Source of the DNA: Impatiens glandulifera
Taxonomy: Eukaryota > Streptophyta > Magnoliopsida > Ericales > Balsaminaceae
Reading direction: 5' to 3'
Assembly (NCBI RefSeq): GCF_907164915.1
Contig: NC_061862.1
Location: forward strand, 1,054,001 to 1,118,000
Length of the DNA stretch: 64,000 bases
Under the pieces are notes generated by a model. That model ran no database searches. It worked only from the letters and a program-made list of their open reading frames with translations, and was not told where the DNA came from. The first letter of the stretch is position 1, and each line of letters starts with the position of its first letter. This document shows, piece by piece, positions 41,934 through 54,526 of the stretch. The translations under genes were made by a program, and so were the position numbers.

Positions 41934-43137
41934 CTAACCTAACATACAAATTAATAATTCAACAATCTAACATCAATAACCTAACATACAAATCATTTAT
42001 TAATCTAATAATCCTATAATTTAACTTAATCAAATAAACCAACAATCCATCAATAATCTAACATACAAATAATCTAACTTAATTTATCAATCCAATAATA
42101 ATCTAACATACAAATAATCTAAATTAATCTATCAATCCATCGATAATCTAACATATATACAAATTATCCACTAACCTAACATACAAATTATCCACTAACC
42201 TAACATACAAATTATCCACTAACCTAACATACAAATTATCCACTAACCTAACATACACATTATCCACTAACCTAACCTACAAATTATCTACTAACCTAAC
42301 ATCAATAATCTACTTATAACAATCTAACATTGATTGTAAATAAGAACTAACCTGAATTTTGAAGTGCAAACTACAATCCGCGGCAACAAAGACAATGACA
42401 AATTCAAACAGCAAGAATTGAAATTAATGCAACCTGATTCAACAATTCAAGATAGCATAAAGGAAGATCAGAGAAGATATTGTTGATTTAAACAAGTTAT
42501 ATGTTATTATTATTTGCTATCTTCAATGTAACATTATATGAGTATCTACCATATAATGAAGTTTAGTAAACATGAATATTAAGTTTCTGTTAACTATTTA
42601 AAACATAACAGTGAAATTAAAGCAAGGATCTGACTCAAGAATTTGGTTGTTTATATGGTAGGGAAAAGCTATTATCAGCTTAGGGATTTTTCAGTGTAGA
42701 TTATGATATAATACTAAATTAACTTAAAATTAAACTTATATTGTTTGAACAGGTCTAATATGTTTAAATGTTATTGAAATAATATCTATGTGTAATCTGA
42801 AACAATGAGAGTACCAAACTTAGCATACTTTTTCTCAATGAAACAAAATCCAGAGAGTACCAAAACACTTAAGTACAAGTATATCAAGCTGCATCACACC
42901 TTATTAGTAACAGTCAAATTTGAAGAAAACACAGTTAAACCCTAACATGCAAGCAAAACCCTGTTTCAGAAACTTAAGTCAGATTTCAACCACAGATTGT
43001 GAAGAAGAGGAAATTATCAAAATCTATAAGAAACCCATGGGTATAAGCTAATTCATCCAAAACCTAATTCCATAACCTTAAAAATACTTACAACTCTGTA
43101 TTTGAAGTTTTCAGGAATATCCTCCTCTGCTATAACA
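41934..43137. other. Upstream region of the CACTA genes
   Basis: 5' flank or intron of the TPase gene. The segment 41935-42320 is built of ACCTAACATACAAATTATCC-like repeats (best seen at 42150-42300). After 42340 no repeats and no ORF are seen. Confidence 0.5.
42150..42300 (+). repeat. 24-bp minisatellite
   Basis: At least six head-to-tail copies of ACATACAAATTATCCACTA with ACCTA between them. Looser relatives extend left to about 41940. Confidence 0.9.
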
Positions 43138-46010
43138 ACTAGGGATGGCAATGGGGCGGTTCGGTTCGGTGAATGACAATACCATCCCCGCCCCGAATTT
43201 ACCCACCCCGCCCCGATCCCCGCCCTGATTTCCAACTTGGTTTTTAAATATAAACCATCCCCGCCCCGATCGGGTACGGGGTTTCCCCGCGGTGCACCGA
43301 AACCGAATAACAATTTAAATTTAAAATATAAATAATAAAATAAAATAAAATAATTCATATATTTAGAGTTATAAATTATCAAAATATTAAATACCAAACA
43401 AAAATAACATTCAATAATAATAATTTTAAAGTATTAAATACCAAAACAAATAAACTTCCAATAATAATAATGTTTCAAAATATAACAAAAACTCTAATTG
43501 GACTAAATCTCCATTCTTCATCTTCATTCTTCAATGGTTAGGATCACATTCTGTATTAATAAAAAAATATATTAATAAATAAAATGAAGTATTATTATAT
43601 ATATTACATATTTAATAAAAAAAAATCTAACCTTCTTCTTCTTCTCATTTTCATCATCTCTTACTACATTCAAAAACGACCTAGTAGGCTAGTACCATGT
43701 TCAATTGGCACTAATAACATTAGATTCTACATTCATAAAAAAGAATATTAATAAATAACAAGACAAGACAATTTTATTGATTAATAACATCATAAAAATT
43801 CATACCTCTTTCTTCATCCTCCACTTTAACATCTTCATCATCAACATCTAATAAAAATGAAGAATAATATATTAAATTTATTAATAGGATAAAGAGTTTA
43901 AAAACAAATCAATAAAATATTCAAATTACCTATATTTTCAAACTCGCATAACCAATTGCGAGTACACATTAGAGCTTCAAGTATATTTGGAGTTAATCTA
44001 CTCCTGTGAGAACTTAACACCCTTCCAGAAGCACTAAAAGCAGATTCAGACGCTACAGTGGATACTGGAATTGCTAAAATATCTTTAGCAATAATTTGAA
44101 GAAGTGGATACTTGTAAGCATTCATCTTCCACCATATCAATATATCAAAATCTTCACCACAATCTATAGTATCTTCTTCCAAATAAGCATCCAACTCACT
44201 ATTCACATGTACAATCTTTGATCTCTTCCTTTTCATAAACCTTTGGAGATCACTTAAAGTGTTGTCATTGTCAGAATTTGATGAATTCAAACAAGAACTA
44301 CCCTCACCATATCGTTTACCAAAATCAGTCTTGTGATGATATTCTTCTAACAAGTTATAACATAATTGACGAACTTCTTCAATCTTTGACACAAAAGAAT
44401 CTTCATATATCTTGGGAAAGTAGAACTCTAATAAATCCAATTTATATCTTGGGTCTAAAACAATTGCCACTCCCATTAAGCCATGTATATCATCCCAATA
44501 CTTTTTGAATTTCACATTCATATTAGCAGCCATTTGACTAATAACCCAATTAGAAGAATTGATCCATGAAGACAATTTCATATATATATCACATATTTTT
44601 TGAAAAAACATGTTAGCTGTTGGATATTTTGTGCCAGAGAATAATTGAGTCACGTTATAAAATGACTTCAAGTTCTTACAAATTTCGTCGGCAAATTCCC
44701 ATTCTTCACTAGTTGGTATACTTTTATATTGCAACTCTCTTTGCTCAGCTCTAACAAACACATCCTTGTATACTAAGGCTGTCTCAAGCATTAAAAATGT
44801 TGAATTACATCTAGTAGGACAATCAAGAACCAACTTTTTAGCATAATCTATACGACATTGTTTAGCAATTTCCTCAAATTTTTCTTCTCTTTTTGGAGTT
44901 GCAGTCCAATAAGATACACTATCACGTACCTTTTCAATTCCATCTTTAATTATATCCAGTCCATCTTTCACAATTAAGTTTAATATGTGAGCACAACAAC
45001 GCATATGAAGGAGTGTACCTGACAATATTAACTTGTTTCTCTGTAGCTTCTCTATTATGTCTTTCATTAAAGCGTCATTTGTTGAACAATTATCCAAAGT
45101 TATAGTGGATAACTTTGTGTCAATATTCCAATCCATCAGACAAGTTAACAAAACATGAGAAATATTTTCTTTAGTATGTGGACATGGCACATAAATAAAC
45201 CTACAAATAAGATAAAGTAGGCTTAAATGAGATAAATTAGAACTGCCCAAATAAATAATAATAATTATAAATAAAAACTGTATATTACCTCAATATTCGA
45301 TTTTGCAATGTCCAGGTATGGTCAATGAAGTGTGCTGTAACAACCATGTATCCTTTTTTTTGGTTGCTAGTTGTCCACATATCAGATGTTATGGCAACTC
45401 TACTAGCATTGTTATCAATCATAGACATTATTTTGGTCTTTTCATATTCACAAATTTTCAATATGTCACTTCTTAATGTATTTCTCGTTGGAACCTTAAA
45501 CAATGGTTGTAGAAGACCCAATAATTTTCTAAATCCAAAATGATCTACCATGGCAAGAGGGTATTCATGCATGATAATCATGTTTGCTAATTCTCTTCTA
45601 GCACCATCTTGATCAAATGTGTAGTTTCCAATACATTGTTTACCATCTTTTGACAAAGTATTTGTCAAAACTTGTTGTCTTAAACCCAAATGTTTGGGTC
45701 CTTGTAGACAACGATTAAAGTGGTCATGTAGGTGACGAGTTCCATTTTTTGATTCACCTCCTAACAACTTACTACAATATTTGCATTTTGCTTTTTTAAC
45801 TCCATTGCTGTCTACAATCTCAAAATGATTCCAAACAACACTTCTTCTCCTTTCTAAACAATTGGAAACATTTACCGTACTTTCGGGAATTGTTTCAGGT
45901 GTTGTATTTGAATTATCGAGCTCTATATAATCTGTTGAATTAGAGGTACTGTTGCTCGATAAATTCTCAATATTTGTTGTCATTGAATACCTATTATCAA
46001 TATTTAATAA
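43138..46010 (-). mobile_element. hAT transposon inside the CACTA element, one end missing
   Basis: The left terminus is TAGGGATGGCAATGGGGCGG at about 43140, followed by CCCCGCCCCGATC-rich sequence, the usual look of plant hAT ends. The transposase gene is complete (see next entry). No matching terminus (CCATTGCCATCCCTA) is present to the right, between 46000 and the sub-terminal repeats at 46513, so the right end is lost or the CACTA now supplies it. The right boundary given is therefore approximate. Confidence 0.65.
43701..45983 (-). CDS. hAT-family transposase, BED zinc finger, intact frame
   Basis: Four exons (45983-45289, 45200-43930, 43847-43806, 43726-43701) join in phase to 677 codons and a TGA stop; all introns are GT-AG. 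A BED-type zinc finger lies at residues 45-95 (C67, C70, H84/H88, C92; CKYCSKLLGG). The RNase H-like catalytic part has AITSDMWTT and TLDNCSTNDA, then CAHILNLIVKDGL. The C-terminal dimerisation domain (DILIWWKMN, then PVSTVASESAFSASG and SRLTPNILEALMC) is complete. A short acidic tail follows. No stop or frameshift interrupts it, in contrast to the CACTA and copia genes around it. Such proteins cut and paste hAT elements with 8-bp target duplications; a minority of BED-hAT genes have become host genes. The two small 3' exons are the least certain part. Confidence 0.85.
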
Positions 46011-46512
46011 TTAACAGCTGATACTAATCCAAGAACGACAATATGAATGGATTGTGGACTAATTTTCAAAACCTTCCCCTCTGTAAAAAACAACAAAATA
46101 CCATCATTAAACTGAACAAAACAACTATTTACAAATGAATAGATGTAGGAATCAATCAGAATCTAAAAAGAAATCCTAAATCAGAATCCTAAATCCTAAA
46201 CAAATATAGTCAAATGTACACAAATATTTATACACAATAGACAGCGGATGGAGAAGAGAGTTTAACTTACCCGGAGGGAGATTTGGTTCGAAGAACGGCG
46301 GTTGGAAGAAAATAGAATCGATGATCGGCGGATATTAACGGCGGTTCGATGATCGGTGGAGGAAGAATATGGGAAGGGAAGAAAACTTACCTGGCGGCGA
46401 CTTCAACAGACGGCGGCGACTTCAATAGACAGCGGCGCTGATCGGGAAGAAGAGGAGCGAAAGCACGGAGGAAGAAAAGAAAAGAAAGAAAAGAAAGTGT
46501 TCGCGGGTTTAT
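46011..46512 (-). other. CACTA promoter-proximal region with leader exons
   Basis: GC-richer stretch near the CACTA's right side. On the minus strand it has two strong splice donors: GCCAG/GTAAGTTTT at about 46392 and CGG/GTAAGTTAAA at about 46275. The position, just inside the sub-terminal repeats, fits the 5' leader of the CACTA transcript (the genes read leftward). It could also feed transcription into the hAT gene. Confidence 0.5.
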
Positions 46513-46860
46513 TACAGACTATCTGTAACGGCTTTCGGAAACCGTTACAGATAGTCAACGTCTTTTCGTCTTCCTTTACAATATCTGTAACGGTTATTGA
46601 GACACCGTTACAGATACCTGATCCAAAAAAGTTTATTTAAGTAATATCAGTAACGGTTATGATGAAAACCGTTACAGATATGGAGATGAAAAATGGAATG
46701 ACGGCTGGCTTATTTGTAACGGTTATTGAGGAAACCGTTATAGGTAATACATCTGTAACGGTTTTGTAACAAAACCGTTACAGATATGCAACAATAAGAA
46801 CGTTATAAATGAAGGCATATCTGTAACGGTTAATTAATGACCGTTACAGATAATACATTT
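46513..46860. repeat. CACTA right sub-terminal repeats, first part
   Basis: Repeated CTGTAACGGTTATTGA.../CCGTTACAGATA words in both orientations. The array is split by the copia element and resumes at 60519. Confidence 0.9.
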
Positions 46861-48151
46861 TGTTAGATAAAATTAGACCGGTTCACAGAACTTAACATAA
46901 ATAAACCTTCCATGTAGGAACAAGGAACCAGCCTGGTCAAACAAATGAACTGGCTAAGAAGACTAACCGGTCAAGCTATTAAACCGACCAGGAACATTTG
47001 GATCATCACTGCACAAACAAAGGATCGGCCAGAACTAAAAACCGGAAACACCAGACAGCCGATCAGCCACAAAGTAAAGGAATAACCGGAATCTGTCCGG
47101 TTAAACCAATCACACCATAAGCCATTCGGTTAAGTCAAATGACCGAACAGTATAAGAAGACAATTCGGGTATCTGTTGAAGATGATACCAAAGGAACAGA
47201 CTGAACACTTTCATATCCATACAAGTCTGAGGAAAGTCTGCAGGCTGCAGAAGACAGTCCTACAGGATCTTTCCACTTCGGGATAAGTCAGAAAGGAGAT
47301 CTTCCAAGTATAGACAACTGTCTAACCAACAGTTACCACATTGAGTAAAAGACAAACCTAGCAGGTTTGTCTTACACACCGGAAGAACAGACTGCACAGT
47401 CTGTAGAGTTGACCGCCAGGTCTGAAAAGATGACCGCAGGGTCTGAATCACTGAACCTCTGCTCAGCCAATCAGATTCAAGGGAGTGAAATATGACCGTT
47501 GGCATATTTCACCTATAAAAGGAGCAGCTGAAGAAGAGTTCAGATGGGACACAAGAGAGATTTGAAAGAATATAGTGAACATTTAACCTACAAGTGAAAA
47601 TAGTGTGTTATCTCTCTAGAAAGCATAAGTGCTAAAGTTGAAGTGTGTATTTTACAATTTCGGTGTAAATTGTAAGGGTATTATCGAGCAGGAAATAAGT
47701 CTCGATCGGATTGTATTTGTATTCCTTAGTGAATATCCTTCTCGCGGTTTCGAGAGGAAGGGGTGACGTAGGAGTTTTATCTCCGAACATCCATAAAATT
47801 TGTCTTGTCATTTACTTTCTGCCGGTTCCATTTTCTAACTGACCTGTACTAACTTACCTACACCGCTCTAACCTACTTAACTCTATCCAAACCGGATCAC
47901 CAGGTTACAAAAACCGACCCATCAATCTTCAAACCTTCATCATCCGAAACTAGTTCTGCCTATCATACAAGTGTGCTGCTTCAACCTGAAACAAACCTCT
48001 TCCGCGCTTGAACTCAGTTCAAGGGTTTGTGACAGTTTGTGTAGTATTGAAACCCCGGTGTTAATCTCTAACAGGATTAATCACCACCCTTTGAGTGAGA
48101 CGCGTTGACCGGCCCAACCCCGGTCCTCCAGCGACGACCTATATCCTAACA
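46861..48151 (+). repeat. Left LTR of the copia element
   Basis: Contains a TATA box (TATAAAA, 47514-47520) about 640 bp from the start, in CACCTATAAAAGGAGCAG. Compared with the right LTR it has many CCGG to CTGG or CCAG changes, as expected from methyl-C decay. Confidence 0.95.
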
Positions 48152-48168
48152 ATTGGTATCAGAGTAGT
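48152..48168 (+). other. Primer-binding site (tRNA-iMet)
   Basis: ATTGGTATCAGAGTAGT directly follows the LTR. TGGTATCAGAG matches the 3' end complement of plant initiator tRNA-Met, the usual copia primer. Confidence 0.9.
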
Positions 48169-48190
48169 TAGTTTCAATACTCAAGCAAGC

Positions 48191-49968
48191 ATGTCTTTCG
48201 ATAGGCCTCCTATGCTAGAAGGTGATGATTTTGCCAACTGGAAGACACGCATGCACCTACATTTAATCACCTTGGATGATGAGATGGAGTCCATTCTGGC
48301 CGAAGGACCAATAATCATTGATAAGGACAGAAAGGAATGGACAGCTGAAGATAGGAGAAGAAATAACCTGGATAACCATGCCAGAAACCGGATCTCCAAC
48401 AGTGTGGACAGAAATATATACTGCAAGATCAGAGACTGCAAAACCGCAAAGGAGACATGGGACACGGTTATTCAGATATTTGAGGGAAATGAAAGAAAAA
48501 AAGAAAACAAGGTAATGGTAGCTACTCAGAAGTTTGAAAGCATCAAAATGAAACCGGGAGAAACAATGAAAGAATACAGTGACCGGTTCATTGGTGTGCT
48601 AGATGAGCTAGCAACTCTTGGTAAGAGGTATGACAACAAGGAGGTCATCGTGAAAGCTTTAAGATCTCTTCCAAGTGCATGGGACATAAAGACAATGGTG
48701 ATGAGGGAATCAAACAGCCTAAACAAGATGAAGCTGCATGATGTATTCGAAGATCTTAAGGCATATGAGTTCGAAATGAGATCTAGAACTGAAGAAGAAG
48801 TCTCGTCTCAACCTCAACCAGAGCACTGATCACATCCATAGAACCGGTTGCACATGCACCTGCACCTGCACCAATCAGAACCGCCGAACAGTTCACCGAG
48901 GATGCCATGGCGATGCTTGCATAGAAGTTTGGGAGGTTCATGAAAAGAAGCCAACCGACAAACTACAACTATGGTGATAAATCCAATGTAAGATGTTATA
49001 ACTGTAACTGTTTGGGACATTTTAAGTGGGAATGCAGAAAACCAAGGAGGGATAACTGGAAACCGGACAACCAAGATAACCGAAATAACTATCAACAAAC
49101 CGGTGAAGGAAGTGAGGTCCAGAAAGCATTGATAGCCGATGATGGAGGAAGCTTATGGGCTCACAGTGACAGTGATGATGAACTCACATGCCTCATGGCA
49201 AATGAGGAACATGTATTTAACTCTCCCTGTGAAAAATTTACTAAAGATGAGCTATATAATGCATTGAATGATATGGTAGAAGAGTATACAAATCTGTTAG
49301 CCTTATTACCTAAGCAACTCAACCTTAGAACCGATCCCATAGTACCCATTCCGACAGAACCAGTAAAACCCGTCCTAACCGAACCAAAGGTCATAGAACC
49401 TGATAAAACTCCTATCTTAGAAACCGAGTCAGAACCTGAACCACCACTTAAGACCGAACAGTCTAGTGAACCAGCTAAAGAACTAACCGAAGAAGAAAAT
49501 GCCCGACTCCAGTATAAGATGACCGCATATAAGAGATCCAGTGATATAGTAAAGAAAATGTGTAGTCATTACAGACATCCTTTCTGCATGTTCGGCTTAG
49601 GATACAAAAAGGATAGATCCAAAGACCAAAAACCCGTAGAGAAAGTAAGGTTTACAAGGAGTAACCTTCCTCTTATAAAATCCATTAAAAGCTCCTTAAC
49701 CGCTGAAGAAGAGTTGACAGCATACTATACGGAAGAAAAACTAAACTACAACTATGTTGGTCCAACCGACTCTGAGAAATGGCTTGACCCTGAGAAGAGA
49801 AAAGCCGACCTGCTCAAAAATAGGAAAGTCAATCGTCAACCGTATAGGTCAAAACAAAGATCACCCTCATTTAAGACTTTCGTAGAAAAACCGAGATACT
49901 CAAAACCGAGTGCCAAAAGGACGGTTAAAACCTTAGCAAAGAAGGCCGTCCGGTTTGTCAAAGTTTGA
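48191..49968 (+). pseudogene. Copia gag (capsid, zinc knuckle), frame-broken
   Basis: The first part (48191-48829) has the capsid-like fold seen in copia gag: FANWKTRMHLHL, AKETWDTV, MKEYSDRF, IVKALRSLPSAWD. It ends at a TGA where the frame shifts by one. The second part, after a TAG at 48922-48924, contains a CCHC zinc knuckle (CYNCNCLGHFKWEC) and a long acidic then basic extension (EPVKPVLTEPK; RKVNRQPYRSK), typical of Sirevirus-length gag. The first ATG after the LTR is at 48191. Gag would package the RNA in cytoplasmic particles. Two lesions (frameshift near 48829, one TAG) separate capsid from zinc knuckle. Confidence 0.85.
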
Positions 49969-49990
49969 ATACCCAAAGGACTAACCGCAT

Positions 49991-52900
49991 GTGGACCCAA
50001 GTGAATGTGGGTACCAAACAATTGTAAATATGTACATTTTGCAGGATATAAAGAAACAGCTAGGAAACTCTGAATGGTACCTTGATAGTGGTTGCTCCAG
50101 GCATATGACCGGGAACAACAATCTGCTAACCGACATCAGAATAGAAACCGGTGCACTAATCACCTTCGGTGACAACTCAAAAGGTAGAACTATGGGCAAG
50201 GGTAAGATTGTCCATGGTAACTTGACAATTGATAATGTGCTCTTAGTTGAAAACCTACGCTTTAACCTGCTAAGTATTAGTCAAATGTGTGATGCTGGAT
50301 ACACGGTAGAATTTCTTAAACATGCATGCTTAGTTAAGAACTCTCAAGGTACTATACTGCTCACCGGAAATAGGCTAGGAAATATCTACAAAGTAGACTG
50401 GAAAACTAAGGTAGAATATCCTATATGCATGATAGACAAGACTGATCAAACCTGGTTGTGGCATAAGAGATTAAACCATCTGAACATGAAAACATTAAAC
50501 TACATTCGCGGTAAAAAACTAGTAGAAGGTATTCCTGACATAGTATTTAACAAGGATAAGGTTTGCTCAGCATGTCAAATGGGTAAACAGACTAAATCAA
50601 CCTTTAAGAGTAAAGGAAATATCCAATCTAGACGATGCTTAGATCTTCTTCACATGGACTTATTTGGACCGATTCAGGTCATTAGCCTAGGAGGTATGCT
50701 TTACACCATGGTAGTTATTGATGATTATTCTAGATTTACATGGGTAATATTTCTACCATCTAAACGTGAAACCGCATCAAACCTGATCACATTGCTTAAA
50801 CGCTTACAAAATGAAAAATCAACTCGCATCAATAGTATTAGAAGTGATCGAGGTACCGAATTTACCAATAGTACCTTAACCGAATTTCTTGATGAATCCG
50901 GCATTAGACACGAGTTGTCTAGTGCTAGGACTCCTCAACAAAATGGCCTGGCCGAGAGAAGAAACCGGACTCTCAAGGAAGTCGCACGGTCCATGATAGC
51001 CGATTCGGGCATTGCTTAGAAATTTTGGGCTGAGGCTATCAACACTGCATGTTATACACAAAACCGGTCTTTGATTAACAAGTTTCACAACAAAACACCG
51101 TATGAGGTTTATTTTAACAGGGTTCCCAACCTTAAATACCTCAAGATTTTCGGTTGTAAATGTTATATACATATAAATGGTAAAACCCCTCTCTCTATTT
51201 TTGATGCAAAAATCGATACTGGGATCATGTTAGGTTACTCAGCAGTAAGTAAAGCATATATAGTGTACAACAATAGAACTTTAACCATGGAGGAAACACT
51301 TCATGTTGTTTTCGATGAGTCGGTTGAAAGTAACACTGCATCATGCCTTGATCTACACAACAGATTGGAAAACAACAATATCCATTCTGATAGTGAAGAT
51401 GAGACACTAGTTTTAGGCGGTTTGTCCATGACCAGATGGGTAATATTGAAACCCAGCCGGATCAAGCTGTCCCACGACAGGAAGTTGACACTTCGGTCCA
51501 ATCCGAGGAAATCGGTCGGTCTGACAATCCTGTTCAGCCTACCGACATGTCTAGCCTTGATCAAGCAAACTGTAATCTGGTAGACATCCCTGAACCGAAT
51601 TTCAAAAGGAACACTAAACATCCTCCTGAGCAAATTATAGGTGACCCTTCAGAACCTGTTCGAACTAGGCGTCAACTTCTGGAGGAATATTTTAATTCCG
51701 CTTTTATATCCCAGACTGAGCCGAAAAGAATAGATGAAGCATTGTCAGATCCGGATTGGATCTTGGGAATGCAAGAAGAGCTAAACCAGTTTGAGAGTAA
51801 CAAAGTCTGGTACCTAGTCCCTAGACCGAAAGATCAACCGGTCATAGGAACAAGATGGATATTTAGAAACAAACTCAATGAAGACGGTTTGGTCACGAGG
51901 AACAAAGCCAGATTAATGGCACAAGGTTACAAACAGGAAGAAGGCATTTATTTTGAAGAATCATTTGCCCCTGTAGCTAGGATTGAAGCTATTAGGATTT
52001 TTCTAGCCTTTGCTGCATTCAAAAACTTTAAGTTTTTTCAAATGGATGTTAAAAGTGCATTTTTGAATGGTGACCTACGTGAAGAGGTGTATGTTGAACA
52101 ACCACCCGGTTTCAAAAGTGTTGAATTTCCAAACCATGTATACCGGCTAAATAAAGCTTTATACGGTCTAAAGCAAGCACCTAGAGCCTGGTATGACACA
52201 CTAACCGCATTTTTGATAAAAACATGATTTCACAATCGGTTCGGTAGATACAACGTTATTTAAATTTGAAAAGAATGAACATATCCTACTTGTTCAAATC
52301 TATGTAGATGAAATCATCTTTGGTTTAACCGATCCTAAGTTATGTGATAAATTTTCAAACCTGATGACTAACAAGTTTGAAATGAGTATGATGGGAGAAT
52401 TAAGTTTCTTCCTAGGTCTTCAGGTTAAACAACTCGAAGAAGGAACTTTCATTAGCCAACCCAAGTACACCAAGGAGCTCCTAAAGAAATTTGGGATGGA
52501 CACATGTTCCTCAGCGGCTACTCCAATGAGCTCATCGGTTAAATTGGACAAGGATGATGAGGGTCAATCGATAGACCAGATTGCGTACCGGGGCATCATC
52601 GGTTCTCTCCTATACCTGACAACAAGTAGACCGGATATTCTATTTGCAGTCGGCGTGTGTGGAAGATTCCAAGCAAATCCAAAACAATCCCACTACACAG
52701 CCGCAAAGAGAATATTGAAGTATCTAAAGGGAACACCTGATGTCGGTCTGTGGTATCCAAAGGATTCGTCCTTTAACCTAACGAGTTATTCAGATGCAGA
52801 CTATGCAGATTGTAAGATTGACAGAAAAAGCACCAGCGGAACATGTCAGTTCCTAGGTGACCGGCTTGTTTCATGGCATAGCAAGAAACAGACATCGGTG

Positions 52901-53266
52901 GCCACATCAACTGCAGAAGCTGAATACCTAGCGGCCGGAAGCTGTTGTTCACAACTCCTTTGGATCCAACAACAACTGACGGACTTCGGTGTCATAGCCG
53001 AAGAGTCTCCGATCTTCTGTGACAACACAAGTGCCATAGCAATCACCTACAATCCGGTTCTCCACTCCAGAACCAAGCATATTGACATAAGGCATCACTT
53101 CATCCGGGAACATGTCATGCTGAAGCACATCCGGCTGGAATACGTACCAACTGATCAACAAGTAGCCGATATCTTCACTAAGCCTCTACAGGAAGCTAAG
53201 TTCTCTCAATTCAGACTTACTCTTGGATTAACCGATATTAGTCAGATCCTTCCTAAGGATGCTTAA
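49991..53266 (+). pseudogene. Copia pol (PR-IN-RT-RNase H), frame-broken
   Basis: Domain order is protease (YLDSGCSRHMTG, D-S-G at about 50084), integrase zinc finger (HKRLNHLNMK, then CSACQMGKQTKS), DDE core (HMDLFGPI, SDRGTEF, then TPQQNGLAERRNRT), reverse transcriptase ([23 protein letters not shown]) and RNase H (SYSDADYADC, STAEAEYLA, CDNTSAIA, RTKHIDIRHHF). Lesions: TAG at 51017-51019 within the integrase end, a frameshift near 51420 between integrase and RT, and another near 52222 inside RT. The catalytic YVDD motif reads YVDE (52301-52312). A TAA just before 49991 closes the pol frame upstream, and there is no ATG at the start, so pol would have needed recoding from gag. Confidence 0.9.
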
Positions 53267-53776
53267 AAGGAAACCGGTTCAGACAGACAAAACCGGTAGT
53301 TCCTCCTAAACTGTTGGACTTCAAATTTTCAAGGTATCTGTGAAAGAACCGCCTGGTTTATCAGACAGAGTAAACCGACCGGTTACTTGGTGCATGCACC
53401 AAATAACCGCATCGGGATGAACAACTGATAACTGACCGGTTCGGAAATAGGTTATCTTAGATTATTTGAACTTCAAACAAAAGTGGAATAACTATCAGTG
53501 CTTAAAGATATCTGTTCTGAAACATTACCTTTTTAAAGTAAAATGGTCGCACCTAAAAAGACGTGAAGATCTGATATCTTTCATGGTCCAGACCTATGAC
53601 CAACACCCTAGGCTGCAAACATGCCTATTTCATGCAATACTTTTTATCCTGCAGTTAATAGATATCATCACATGTAATACCTGGATAATAGGATACTCTC
53701 CCAACTAGTATTTAAGTGAAGCAAACATTAACCAAAACACTCACAAGACAAAAGCTCATTCTCACACTAAGACAAA
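53267..53776 (+). other. Pol-to-accessory-ORF junction
   Basis: About 510 bp after the pol stop. It contains many ACCGG words shared with the rest of the element, then a leader of the CAAACATTAACCAAAACAC type. A weak TATA-like TATTTAAG lies at 53709-53716, 61 bp before the first accessory ATG. Confidence 0.5.
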
Positions 53777-54526
53777 ATGTCTCAGTTTCCTAACATCTTT
53801 CAAGTCGACTTCCAATCTGCCTTGAGCACCGAACACTATGATGTGTACAAAGTGATCAAATCCCTTGAAGACACTGGTCTTCGGTACTTCCTAGATGACA
53901 AGCAGACTATCTACTCTGAATCAGTTTATAATGTCAGGGTTTTCAGAGGAACTCCTCACTTTGATACTCATATCCAGTCAAAGGTGGGCGGTGTATTATT
54001 CGACTTCACGGAGAATGACTTTGGGAGGTGCTTTGGGCTGCCAAAGCAAGGCTTAACAAATCTCAACGTTCCGGCCGACTTAAAGGCCGAGATCTCCCTA
54101 ACCTTTGCCAGGTCTAATCAACCTGTCGATGACCATGGCACAAAGTCACTATTGAGGGCTGAATATCAGCTCCTCAATGACGTGATAGGTCGAAGCATCT
54201 TAGGAAGAGATGTGACGAATACCTACTGTACCGCATTCTTCAACATGATGGCTGCCATCACCACCGGGACACCGGTTAATTGGTCAAGAGTATTGTTCGA
54301 CGTTCTAATCTGGATGATTAACGTTCGAATAGTCGGCCTCGTTCCCCAACTGAGCTGTCTGCTCCTTGAGCTTGGCGTACCGACCTGTCCGGGCGAAGGT
54401 CTGAATCAAGCTCAAGTGTTAACCAAGGAAGTAACCGACTCCTTCTATGAGCGGTTTGAGAAGGATTGGAGGAGGAGGAACCGTCGCAACAACCCCAACG
54501 GTGCGGTCACCTCAAGCGGTTATTAG
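53777..54526 (+). CDS. Copia accessory ORF A, plant-transposon domain
   Basis: 249 residues, ATG to TAG, no interruption. Not a canonical retrotransposon protein. Its layout repeats in ORFs B and C. There is an N-terminal helix pair (DTGLRYFLDD). A beta-like segment leads to a FDFTENDFGRCFGLP motif. A helical half follows with AEYQLLNDVIGRSIL and GTPVNWSRVLFDVL, then VGLVPQLSCLLLELG. The C-terminus is basic (RRRNRRNN). The pattern resembles the domain annotated in many plant retroelements as 'putative plant transposon protein' (Pfam PF20167, as I recall); its function is unknown. The start is chosen because the ATG follows a leader-like stretch and homology begins about 10 residues later. Confidence 0.7.
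   Translation: MSQFPNIFQVDFQSALSTEHYDVYKVIKSLEDTGLRYFLDDKQTIYSESVYNVRVFRGTPHFDTHIQSKVGGVLFDFTENDFGRCFGLPKQGLTNLNVPADLKAEISLTFARSNQPVDDHGTKSLLRAEYQLLNDVIGRSILGRDVTNTYCTAFFNMMAAITTGTPVNWSRVLFDVLIWMINVRIVGLVPQLSCLLLELGVPTCPGEGLNQAQVLTKEVTDSFYERFEKDWRRRNRRNNPNGAVTSSGY

Noticed and set aside
45984..46512. Right terminus of the hAT element
   Set aside because: No TTGCCATCCCTA-like end or 8-bp duplication matching the left flank could be found; boundary left open.
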